Source: Gordonia bronchialis DSM 43247
Lineage (GTDB): Bacteria; Actinomycetota; Actinomycetes; Mycobacteriales; Mycobacteriaceae
DNA length: 64,000 nucleotides
NCBI RefSeq assembly: GCF_000024785.1
Contig: NC_013441.1
Coordinates: 5,144,603 to 5,208,602, forward strand
Direction: 5' to 3'
Below are positions 7,904 through 14,861 of this stretch, piece after piece (within the stretch, counting starts at the first letter, position 1; the number at the start of each line of letters is the position of its first letter). Under the pieces are notes generated by a model that was not told where the DNA came from, made no database searches, and saw only the letters and a list, made by a program, of their open reading frames with translations. A program made the translations under genes and the position numbers.

Positions 7904-8517
7904 CGGGTGGACTCCTGGGGGATGTCATCGCCGCGCGGGAGTTCGGCGTCGACCATGAAGCCGAGGTAGGCGCCCGTCCGGCGGGACACGTGGTGGTAAA
8001 CGAGCAGACTGCGCGCACAGCCGCGGCAACTGATGACATCGTCGACGACGGCGTCGACGTGATTGGTTGTGCGACAGTGCGAACAGAAGACGTCGATGGT
8101 TCGGCCACCGGGTTCGGCGTCGACGACGACCATGTCGAACTCGTCGTCCTCGAGGCCGGCGGTCACGGCGAGGGCACGCAGACGCAGCGCGCTTCCGGCC
8201 GGCGCTGCCACCAGCACCCGGACCCCGACGACGCTGCGCGAGATGGCCGCTCGCATACCGCTTGCGGCTCCGTCGGCGTCGACGTGCACGACCCGGGTGA
8301 CCGCCACATCATGGCCGATGACCTCGGCCCACCGATTGACCTGTGCGGCACCGGATTCGCCGACGCCCACCAGGACATGCGACGCGCCCGTCGGTACCCG
8401 GTCGGCGGCGGCGCTGAGCGCGTCGGGGCGAGCCCAGAACGGGATGCTGGAGAAGGTGATCGGCGACTCCCCGGCGGCGTCGGCCACCGGCGTCGGGACA
8501 TCTGCCATATCCGTCAA
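7900..8517 (-). CDS. DmmA-type dimethylamine monooxygenase subunit
   Basis: The protein has about 205 residues from a TTG at 8517, or 202 from an ATG at 8508; neither start has a clear ribosome-binding site. The N-terminal two-thirds resembles a nucleotide-binding-like alternation of strands and helices (HVLVGVG, VRVLVAAP, FDMVVVDAE). The C-terminal part has two CxxC pairs (CSHC, CRGC) and then LLVYHHVSRRTGAYLGFMVDAE, a signature I associate with DmmA-like proteins of dimethylamine monooxygenase clusters. The cysteine pairs suggest a bound metal. The same domain is fused to the heme subunit downstream. The role in catalysis (assembly, electron transfer or cofactor binding) is not established from sequence. 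Confidence 0.78.
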   Translation of the reverse strand: MTDMADVPTPVADAAGESPITFSSIPFWARPDALSAAADRVPTGASHVLVGVGESGAAQVNRWAEVIGHDVAVTRVVHVDADGAASGMRAAISRSVVGVRVLVAAPAGSALRLRALAVTAGLEDDEFDMVVVDAEPGGRTIDVFCSHCRTTNHVDAVVDDVISCRGCARSLLVYHHVSRRTGAYLGFMVDAELPRGDDIPQESTR

Positions 8518-8532
8518 TGCGATGCCCCGTGC

Positions 8533-8916
8533 TCAGAGCAGAGTGGCGTCGCGCTGGCCGGTGTAGAAGGCCAGGGCGTAGCTCGGGGTGCTGAAGTAGA
8601 TCTTGGAGCCCTTGGGAAAGAAGATGGCGTCCTTGGCTTTTGCGACGGTGGTCTGCCCCGTCTCCTTGTTCTCGAGCAGGAACTCGCCCTCGAGGACGAC
8701 CTTCATCTCGTCGTAGGCGTACTCGTAGTACAGCGGCGCGTCGGTGTGGTGCAGTTCGAAGAAGCCACTGCACATGGGGCTGCCGTCGGGATTCTCGTAG
8801 ACGTCGCCGATGAATCCCTTGGTGCCCGGGTACTCCGCCGGTGGCATCTCGGGCAGATCCTTCCAGGCCTCACTGGTCACGCGGAACCGGGTTGCCTGGG
8901 TGCTGTCGACGCTCAT
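8533..8916 (-). CDS. Small single-domain cupin (EutQ-like)
   Basis: The 127-residue protein is a single cupin barrel. YEYAYDEMKVVLEGEFLLEN corresponds to cupin motif 1 with acidic residues in metal-ligand positions. DAIFFPKGSKIYF corresponds to motif 2 but lacks the usual histidine. A weak AGGA ribosome-binding site precedes the ATG. It is the first gene of the amine cluster, 15 bp from the DmmA gene, behind a long palindrome. Cupins of this size may be isomerases, binding proteins or ligand sensors. I do not know its function here; a role in handling formaldehyde or amine intermediates is only a guess from context. Confidence 0.75.
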   Translation of the reverse strand: MSVDSTQATRFRVTSEAWKDLPEMPPAEYPGTKGFIGDVYENPDGSPMCSGFFELHHTDAPLYYEYAYDEMKVVLEGEFLLENKETGQTTVAKAKDAIFFPKGSKIYFSTPSYALAFYTGQRDATLL

Positions 8917-8938
8917 TTCCTACGCTCCTCGGGATGAC

Positions 8939-8969
8939 TCATAACAGTGGACTTCGTTGCCTGTTATGA
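8939..8969 (-). promoter_or_regulatory. Candidate operator: perfect 9-bp inverted repeat before the cupin gene
   Basis: TCATAACAG and CTGTTATGA are exact complements separated by 13 bp, ending 23 bp before the cupin start codon. The length and spacing fit a dimeric repressor or activator site more than a terminator, since the arms are AT-rich and the loop is long. The cognate regulator is not visible in the window. Confidence 0.55.
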
Positions 8970-8981
8970 AACCCAGTATTT

Positions 8982-8997
8982 GTTTCGCAGGTGTGAC
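8982..8997 (-). promoter_or_regulatory. GlnR-like half-site pair (GTCAC-n6-GAAAC)
   Basis: On the minus strand the pair GTCAC and GAAAC is separated by six bases, matching the a-site/b-site order of actinobacterial GlnR boxes and the AC-n9-AC spacing. It lies upstream of the cluster's first gene, where an activator site would be expected. Only one pair is clear, so the call is tentative. Confidence 0.4.
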
Positions 8998-9113
8998 GTG
9001 CTGGTTTATTGCAGAGAAAAGTAGTTCACTGAGGTGAGACCTGCGTCACAATTGGTTCAAAAGGCGCCAATCGGACAACACTCTGCTCGCCATGAGCCCC
9101 TTGACCACTGGGA

Positions 9114-10472
9114 TCAATCCAGCCAGTCCAACACCGACGCGGCCGTCCAGCTCTGCTGCATACTGCCGAGCGGCTCTCCGGTGAACGGTTCGTAGTACTC
9201 GGCGAAGGAGCCGTCGGTGGCCTGACGCAGCCCCTCGTCGCGCAATCGGGCAGAGCGTTCCGTCCAACCGCGACGCGCGAACGCCCAACTGAACAGCCAC
9301 GTCATGACCGGCCAGACCGGGCCGCGCCAGTATTCGCGGGGGCGGAAATCCGCCGAGATGGGCGACGTCGACGGCGGAACCGCGTAGCGCAGGTCGGGAT
9401 GCCCGCAGAAGCGCGGACCGTCGAAGAGCCGCAGCAGGGCCCGCTCCTGTTCGCGGGCGAGGCCGCCGCACAACAGTGGCGAGAACATCGCGATCGTCTC
9501 GGTGTTGATCCAGGCGCCCGCGCTCAGGTCGAAGTCGCGTGCCGCCCCGTTGCGATCGTTGGCGGCGGCGATCACCCCGTTGCGGAACCGATCCGACCAC
9601 GCCCGCAGATCACGGACGTCGGAGCGCGGTTTGGAGTAGTCCTCGCCGATGGTGGCGAGCACGTCGCACGCGACCGAGAAGATCGCACTGACGAAGACGT
9701 CCTCCACCGCGAAGTCCATGACCTTCGGGAGGAGTTCGTCGTCGTAGTTCGCGCGTTTCATCTGCTCGACGAGCCAGATGTAGCGGTCGTACTCCAGATT
9801 GCTCGGACGCATCGACGTGTCGCCGCCGACGTGATCGAGATCGGCCCGCGTGTAGGGCGGGAGATCCTCGCCGGCAACCACATTCGCGTAGGGCCGGTCC
9901 CAACGCGGGGAGTTGTCCATCCCCGATTCCCAGCCGTGGAAGATGGTGATGCGGCCGCGGCCGCCGGGATCGCGGGCGTGGGCCAGCCACCGATGCCACC
10001 GCATGAGCGCCCCCCACCGCCGGTCGATGAACTCATTGGCCACGGCCCGGGTGGTGCGACCGTGCCGGCGCGAGTGGTCCAGGATGCGCTGCACGGCGAT
10101 GGCGTGGACAGGCGGCTGGGTGATGCCCGAGGTGTCCGGGAAGTCGGGTGCGCACTCGGCCAGTCGCGCGCACTCCCAGCGTGCCGGCCCAGGGAAGTAG
10201 CCGTCACGTCCGTTGGCGAAGACGATGTGCGGGATCATCCCGTTGTGCCACTGCGCGGAGAGCAGCGTGTCCATCTCGATGACCGCGCGCTCCACCGACA
10301 GCGGGGCGAGCCCGACCGTGACGAATGCCGCGTCCCAGCTCCACATGTGCGGGTACAGCTTGGGCGCCGCGCTGGTCATCGTCCCCAGATCGTTGCCGCG
10401 CAGCAGGTATGCCGCGCGCGCGGACAACTGCGTCGGGGTGAATCCATACCGGGCCACCCGTAGATTCTGCAC
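9114..10472 (-). CDS. GH63-type glycoside hydrolase, probable glucosylglycerate hydrolase
   Basis: The 452-residue protein has no signal peptide. It shows the (alpha/alpha)6-barrel landmarks of the GH63/trehalase clan: YPHMWSWDAAFVTVG near the N terminus, a central FHGWESGMDNSPRWD with the likely catalytic acid Asp, and YWRGPVWPVMTWL followed by AEYYEPFTGEPLG with the likely catalytic base Glu near the C terminus. Length and motifs fit the mycobacterial glucosylglycerate hydrolase, which splits glucosylglycerate to glucose and glycerate when cells recover from nitrogen starvation. Mannosylglycerate or another glucoside could also be the substrate. Its position directly upstream of a nitrogen-assimilation cluster supports the nitrogen link. 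It is divergent from the SDR gene. Confidence 0.75.
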   Translation of the reverse strand: MQNLRVARYGFTPTQLSARAAYLLRGNDLGTMTSAAPKLYPHMWSWDAAFVTVGLAPLSVERAVIEMDTLLSAQWHNGMIPHIVFANGRDGYFPGPARWECARLAECAPDFPDTSGITQPPVHAIAVQRILDHSRRHGRTTRAVANEFIDRRWGALMRWHRWLAHARDPGGRGRITIFHGWESGMDNSPRWDRPYANVVAGEDLPPYTRADLDHVGGDTSMRPSNLEYDRYIWLVEQMKRANYDDELLPKVMDFAVEDVFVSAIFSVACDVLATIGEDYSKPRSDVRDLRAWSDRFRNGVIAAANDRNGAARDFDLSAGAWINTETIAMFSPLLCGGLAREQERALLRLFDGPRFCGHPDLRYAVPPSTSPISADFRPREYWRGPVWPVMTWLFSWAFARRGWTERSARLRDEGLRQATDGSFAEYYEPFTGEPLGSMQQSWTAASVLDWLD

Positions 10473-10522
10473 CCCGGTGAGCGGTGGCGCTGCGCGAGTG
10501 GCACGTCGGTAGGGTCGGATGC

Positions 10523-11203
10523 ATGCCGACTGCGTTGATCACCGGAGCCAGCCGTGGACTGGGAGCCGAGATCGCCCGCCAGCTCGCGCCCACCCACGAC
10601 CTGCTGCTCGGCGGTCGTCCGTCGGCCGAGCTGGATCGTCTCGCCACCGAACTCGACGGTGCGAGCACCTTTCCGGTGGACCTCACCGACTACGAGGAGG
10701 TCGCCGGGGCGGTGGAGCCCATCGCCGAACTCGACGTCCTGGTGCACAACGCCGGTGTCGGTTCCAGCCTCGAGCACGTGGCCGACACCCCCGTCGAGGA
10801 GTGGCGCCGCGTCCTCGAGGTGAACCTCGTCGCCGCTGCCGAACTGACCCGTCTGCTGCTACCCGCGCTGCGCTCGGCGGGCGGGCACGTGGTGTTCATC
10901 AATTCTGGTTCGGGTCGCAACGCGAAGGCGGGCTGGGCACCCTATGCGGCAAGCAAATTCGGCCTTCGGGCGCTCGCGGACGCGCTGCGCGCCGAGGAGC
11001 CGACGCTACGGGTCACCTCCGTGTTCCCCGGTCGCATCGACACCGACATGCAACGTGACCTCGTCGCCATCGAGGGACGCGAATACCAGCCCAGTGAGTT
11101 CCTGCGTCCGGCGAGCGTGGCCGCCGCGGTGGTGCATGCAGTGCACACGCCCGCCGACGCGCATCCGGAGGAGATCGTGCTACGTCCGACGGGGCGCGCG
11201 TAG
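10523..11203 (+). CDS. Short-chain dehydrogenase/reductase
   Basis: Start at ATG 10523 with an AGGG element eight bases upstream gives 226 residues; the frame upstream lies over the neighbouring gene's promoter. TGASRGLGAEIARQL is the glycine-rich NAD(P)-binding loop. HNAGVGS is the NAG motif, and the catalytic triad appears as Ser in INSGSG with YAASK. The C terminus is shorter than classical 250-residue members. The substrate is unknown. It ends four bases before the convergent ketosteroid-isomerase-like gene, so the two share no operon. Confidence 0.88.
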   Translation: MPTALITGASRGLGAEIARQLAPTHDLLLGGRPSAELDRLATELDGASTFPVDLTDYEEVAGAVEPIAELDVLVHNAGVGSSLEHVADTPVEEWRRVLEVNLVAAAELTRLLLPALRSAGGHVVFINSGSGRNAKAGWAPYAASKFGLRALADALRAEEPTLRVTSVFPGRIDTDMQRDLVAIEGREYQPSEFLRPASVAAAVVHAVHTPADAHPEEIVLRPTGRA

Positions 11204-11207
11204 CTCC

Positions 11208-11597
11208 TCAGAGCTGTTTGAGATCCTCCGGCTGCCATACCGCACGCATCGAGGACACCTTGCCGTCGGCGTCGAAGACCATGATGTCGACCGGCGTGAT
11301 CTCGAATCGCATGCCGGAGGTGCCGGTCACCAAGGTGAACTCGAAGACCGCCGTGTCGCCGGCGATCTTCTTCCACTTCAGCGTCGCGGTCCGCTCCTCC
11401 ATGTTGGTGATGATCGAATAGAACTCGACGAGCTGGTCGCGGGTGTCGCGGATGTCGGCGCCGATCGGGTCCTCGACGGTCGCGCTCGGCGCATACAGAT
11501 CGGCGATCTGCTCGGCCGTCCCGGTGTTGAGGAACTCGATGTAGGACTCCACCGCGGCGTCGATCTTGTCGACGAGGCTCGTCTGCTCAACGGTCAT
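11208..11597 (-). CDS. Steroid delta-isomerase-like protein (NTF2/SnoaL fold)
   Basis: The better start is ATG 11597, nine bases after a GGAGG site; a GTG at 11603 is too close to that site. The 129-residue protein matches delta5-3-ketosteroid isomerases in length and pattern: YIEFLNTGTAEQIADLYAPSATVEDPIG places an Asp at the catalytic-base position, and DIMVFDADGK matches the later region. The family moves the steroid C5-C6 double bond to C4-C5 during cholesterol or sterol breakdown. A perfect KstR-type operator lies just upstream, which supports steroid control. Other SnoaL-type activities remain possible. Confidence 0.8.
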   Translation of the reverse strand: MTVEQTSLVDKIDAAVESYIEFLNTGTAEQIADLYAPSATVEDPIGADIRDTRDQLVEFYSIITNMEERTATLKWKKIAGDTAVFEFTLVTGTSGMRFEITPVDIMVFDADGKVSSMRAVWQPEDLKQL

Positions 11598-11616
11598 CTG
11601 CACATACCTCCAGAAT

Positions 11617-11630
11617 TAGAACGTGTTCTA
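11617..11630 (-). promoter_or_regulatory. KstR-type operator
   Basis: TAGAACGTGTTCTA fits the published KstR consensus TnnAACnnGTTnnA exactly and is a near-perfect palindrome. It lies 19 bp before the isomerase start codon, overlapping its expected promoter. KstR is the TetR-family repressor of cholesterol catabolism in mycobacteria and relatives. The adjacent gene is a ketosteroid-isomerase homologue, which makes a chance match unlikely. Confidence 0.75.
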
Positions 11631-11785
11631 GTTCGACGGTATCACGCAGACCGGGTCACCTCCGGTCCATTGGACGATCGACGCCACCGACCTCAGCGGC
11701 GGCGATTTGATAGGTTCACCGAACTGGCTTATGGCGAACTCATCCGGGGGAAAGGTCGGGGTTCGACGATGATCGTGCGAGACCG

Positions 11786-12913
11786 ATGACCGGCGCACCA
11801 CCGCCGAACGATCCCCCGGAGCGGTCGCCCTGGGCACGCCCGACGGCCGGCGATCCCCACGGCTACCCGGCACCGCGTGATGAATGGGCGCCGCGTGATG
11901 AATGGGCGCCGCGTGATGAATGGGCGACGCGTGCTGAATGGGCATCGCCCGTCCCGCCCTCCCCCGGCCCAGTCCCTGCCGCGCCGCAGTGGGGCAGCCG
12001 CATCGGCGACGCGGATGCGACCCTCGCACCGGTCTGGGCTGGTACCGCCCATCGACCCGGTCTCATCCCGCTGCGGCCGCTCGACATCGGCGATCTGCTC
12101 CAGGCGACGTGGTCGGCCGTCCGGCGCGCACCCGGCGTCTACTTCGGAATGACGCTTGTGGTCTGTGTCGTCATCGGCGTCGTGCCGGTGGTGATCGGTT
12201 CCCTGATGCTGGTCATCGCCGACGACGCTATCCTCACCGCGATCGGAGACTCCGCCGGACCACCGCTGCTGTCGGCGGTGATCGCGGTGGTGCTCAGCGG
12301 CATCTTTGCGCACACGGTGGCGCAGCAGTCGGTCGGTGGCACACCCACCTTCGCCGACACGCTGGCGGTTGCGCGTCGGCACGGGCTGCGGCTGACCGGG
12401 TTCGCTCTCGCACTCGAGATCCTCATGGTGGTGATCCTGTTGCCTGCCGTCGTGGTGATCTTCTGGTCCACCGGCGAGATCCGGCCCGACCTCATCGTGG
12501 TCGGGCTGCTGATGCTCTTCGCACTGGCGGTTCCCGTTGTCTGGCTCTACATTCGGTCGCTGTTCGTGGCGCCGGCGATGGTCGTCGAAGACATGTCCGT
12601 CGGTCCGGCGATCCGGCGGTCGCTCCAGCTCACCACCGGCCGCTTCTGGCGCACGTTGGGGATCGTCGTCCTGTTCAATCTCATCGCGGGCGTGATCGAG
12701 GGGGTTCTCGGGATGGCTGCCACCTTCCCGTCGTTCGTGGTGGGAACCGCGGTCACGCAGTGGCTCAGCATGGCAGCCACCGTGATCGGCACCCTGGTGA
12801 TCTCACCATTCCTCGCGGTCCTGCCCGCTCTGCTGCACGTGGATGCGCGCATGCGCGACGAGGCCTTCGACGTGGCTCTCGCCCGGCACTCCACCGCGGG
12901 CTACCTGCGATGA
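11786..12913 (+). CDS. Multi-pass membrane protein with N-terminal hexapeptide repeats (Rv3689-like)
   Basis: The 375-residue protein starts with about 90 polar, proline-rich residues containing tandem APRDEW repeats. About six membrane helices follow (roughly residues 125-370). The last helix pair is preceded by VEDMSVGPAIRRSLQLTTGRFWRTLG, resembling glycerophosphoryl-diester-phosphodiesterase membrane-domain (DUF7847-type) proteins. It opens the operon leading to MoxR and a DUF58 protein and overlaps the next gene (ATGA). Order and topology fit M. tuberculosis Rv3689. The molecular function is unknown; a role in envelope assembly with the MoxR ATPase is inferred from linkage. Confidence 0.72.
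   Translation: MTGAPPPNDPPERSPWARPTAGDPHGYPAPRDEWAPRDEWAPRDEWATRAEWASPVPPSPGPVPAAPQWGSRIGDADATLAPVWAGTAHRPGLIPLRPLDIGDLLQATWSAVRRAPGVYFGMTLVVCVVIGVVPVVIGSLMLVIADDAILTAIGDSAGPPLLSAVIAVVLSGIFAHTVAQQSVGGTPTFADTLAVARRHGLRLTGFALALEILMVVILLPAVVVIFWSTGEIRPDLIVVGLLMLFALAVPVVWLYIRSLFVAPAMVVEDMSVGPAIRRSLQLTTGRFWRTLGIVVLFNLIAGVIEGVLGMAATFPSFVVGTAVTQWLSMAATVIGTLVISPFLAVLPALLHVDARMRDEAFDVALARHSTAGYLR
11870..11941 (+). repeat. Four 18-bp tandem repeats inside the Rv3689-like gene
   Basis: Four adjacent 18-bp units encode APRDEW, APRDEW, APRDEW and ATRAEW. The first three differ at one base and the last is more diverged. The unit length preserves the reading frame, so copy-number change would lengthen or shorten the cytoplasmic tail by six residues at a time. 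Confidence 0.9.
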
Positions 12914-13593
12914 GCACGGTTCACGCGGTGGCTGCCGGACTGTCACCGGATAACGAGCAGGCCCGCGACTGGGCGCGCGACGAACTGTCCAAGCGCGAAT
13001 ATCAACCGCAAGAACCGAATTGGCTGACCCGTACCGCGGAACGGGTGATGGACTGGTTCTCCGACACGTTCTCCGGGCTCGGAGATGTTTCCCAACCGCT
13101 GACGATCATCTTCTGGATCCTCGTCGCCGCCGTCGTGACCGCCATCATCATCTACGTCGCGCGATTCGTGCGTCGAACCCCACGCAGCAAACCGTCCGAG
13201 GTGGACTTCGAGCAGTCCGTGCTGGGCGGAAAGCCGTCGAGCGCCAAGCAATTCCGGGAGCAGGCCCGCACCGCGCTGGCGGCCGGAGATCTCGACGGGT
13301 GTGTGGTCGCCGCGACCCGTGCCCTGACCCGACGCGCCTTCGAGCGCCGCTTGCTCGACGATGCCCCGTCGCTCACCGCACATGAGGTGGCCTCCCGTCT
13401 CACCACTCGCTTCCCGGCTCATGCGGATGAGTTACGCAGTTGCACGGACCTTTTCGACGCGATCGTGTACGGGGATCGGCACGCCACCGTCGAACAGGCC
13501 CGCGCGGTTCTCGAACTCGAAGACGAGATCTCCTCGGCAAAGCCCGCCACCGGAACCGACGCCGAGGCCGGTCGATTCGCGGTTCCCCGATGA
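12910..13593 (+). CDS. DUF4129 domain membrane protein (Rv3690-like)
   Basis: Start ATG 12910 overlaps the upstream stop (ATGA), giving 227 residues. One membrane helix (about 62-84) follows an amphipathic N-terminal part. The C-terminal half is the DUF4129 region (QFREQARTALAAGDLDGCVVAATRAL and TAHEVASRL), usually cytoplasmic. DUF4129 proteins often accompany MoxR ATPases, DUF58 proteins and transglutaminases. Here there is no transglutaminase. The stop overlaps the start of the next gene, so the operon is translationally coupled. Confidence 0.78.
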   Translation: MSTVHAVAAGLSPDNEQARDWARDELSKREYQPQEPNWLTRTAERVMDWFSDTFSGLGDVSQPLTIIFWILVAAVVTAIIIYVARFVRRTPRSKPSEVDFEQSVLGGKPSSAKQFREQARTALAAGDLDGCVVAATRALTRRAFERRLLDDAPSLTAHEVASRLTTRFPAHADELRSCTDLFDAIVYGDRHATVEQARAVLELEDEISSAKPATGTDAEAGRFAVPR

Positions 13594-14861
13594 GCGCTCC
13601 TGTGGTGGCGCCGCCTGCCGCTCCTCCCCACGCCCCCCGATCCTCACGCCGGTGGATCGGATGGACGATCCTCGGTGTCGTTGTCGGCGTCATCCTGATC
13701 GCTCTGCTGCTCCTCGCGATCGGCCTTGCCGGACGCCCCGATCAATCCGCCGGTGACCCCCTCGATCCCGCGAATCCGGGCCCCGTCGGGACCAAGGCAC
13801 TGGTCTCGGTGATCGATGATCACGGCGTCGACGTCGAGATCACGCGCGGGATCGACGCGTTGGACGATGCGGACCGCCCCGGGCCGGACACCACCGTCGT
13901 CATCTCGAATGCCGACACACTCACCTCCGACACCGCCGCCCACGTGCTGGACCGGGTGCGCAACGCGCGCCGGTTGATCGTCGTCGGGTCGTCCGGTCCC
14001 GGGCTCGACAGCCTCGGGCTCCCCGTGACCACCGGCCTGCTGCCCGCGGATGGGCAGCCGATGCAAGCGGGCTGTGACGTGCCCGGCATCGCGCCAACCG
14101 ATCAGGTGAGCGGTGTGGAACACAGTTACGTCGCAACCGGTCCCGGCGCCGTCGGCTGCTTCGTGCAACAGGGGCAGGCCGGCATCGTCGTACTCCCCCC
14201 GACGCCGGGACGCCCGGAGACCATGGTCATGTCCGGTGAGATGCTCAGCAACGAGCATCTCGGCCTCGACGACAACGCCGGTGTCTCGATCAGCACAATC
14301 GCGTCGACCGACAAGGTTCTCTGGTACGTCGCGCGCTATGAAAAGCTCCCGAAGAAGGAGGGACAGACCCCGGACATCCCGCGTGCGCTGGGTCCGCTGA
14401 TCGCGCTGTCGGTGTTCGTGGTACTCGCCGTGATGCTCTGGCGTGGCAGACGATTCGGACCACTGGTGAGCGAGCCGCTCCCGGCGGTGGTGAAGGCGAT
14501 CGAGACCACTGCGGCCCGCGCCCGTATGTATCGTCGCGCACGCGCCGGTAGCCGCGCCGCCGCGACGCTGCGCATCCAGACCCTCAGTTCACTCGCCGGC
14601 TACCTCGGTCTGCCCTACGATCCCGCCGCGGCCTTGGCAGCGCTCGCCCAACCAGGCCACGTGCGTGACACCGCTACGCCCGCAACGGTTGCCGAGCCCA
14701 CTGTCGGCGCCATCGTCGAAGCCGTGGCCGCCGCCACCGGACGCGACCCGATGCAAGTGAGCGCCTTGCTCGTCGGCCCCCTACCCACCTACGACGACGA
14801 TCTCGTCGTGTTCATCACGGAACTGACCGCCCTCGAGAAGGAAGTCCACCGCACACCATGA
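13590..14861 (+). CDS. DUF4350 domain membrane protein (Rv3691-like)
   Basis: Start ATG 13590 overlaps the DUF4129 stop, giving 423 residues. A helix at about 24-48 and a second at about 268-288 flank an extracytoplasmic region of about 220 residues with alternating strands (TTVVISNADTL, RRLIVVGSSGPGLDSLG) and paired cysteines. The C-terminal 130 residues are cytoplasmic and helical. It matches the DUF4350 protein that sits directly upstream of MoxR in this operon type. It may present a sensor domain outside the membrane to the MoxR machinery; this is inferred. Confidence 0.75.
   Translation: MSAPVVAPPAAPPHAPRSSRRWIGWTILGVVVGVILIALLLLAIGLAGRPDQSAGDPLDPANPGPVGTKALVSVIDDHGVDVEITRGIDALDDADRPGPDTTVVISNADTLTSDTAAHVLDRVRNARRLIVVGSSGPGLDSLGLPVTTGLLPADGQPMQAGCDVPGIAPTDQVSGVEHSYVATGPGAVGCFVQQGQAGIVVLPPTPGRPETMVMSGEMLSNEHLGLDDNAGVSISTIASTDKVLWYVARYEKLPKKEGQTPDIPRALGPLIALSVFVVLAVMLWRGRRFGPLVSEPLPAVVKAIETTAARARMYRRARAGSRAAATLRIQTLSSLAGYLGLPYDPAAALAALAQPGHVRDTATPATVAEPTVGAIVEAVAAATGRDPMQVSALLVGPLPTYDDDLVVFITELTALEKEVHRTP

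Larger units (their letters stand above)
8917..9113. other. Intergenic promoter region of the amine cluster
   Basis: This 197-bp gap separates the end of the glucosylglycerate-hydrolase-like gene from the cupin start. It is less GC-rich than its surroundings. It holds a perfect 9-bp inverted repeat close to the cupin start and a GlnR-like half-site pair a little further upstream. It is the only sizeable gap ahead of the amine genes and so the likely promoter of the cluster. Confidence 0.6.

Noticed and set aside
11870..11941. Short tandem repeats as a possible CRISPR array
   Set aside because: The units are directly adjacent without spacers and encode an in-frame peptide repeat.
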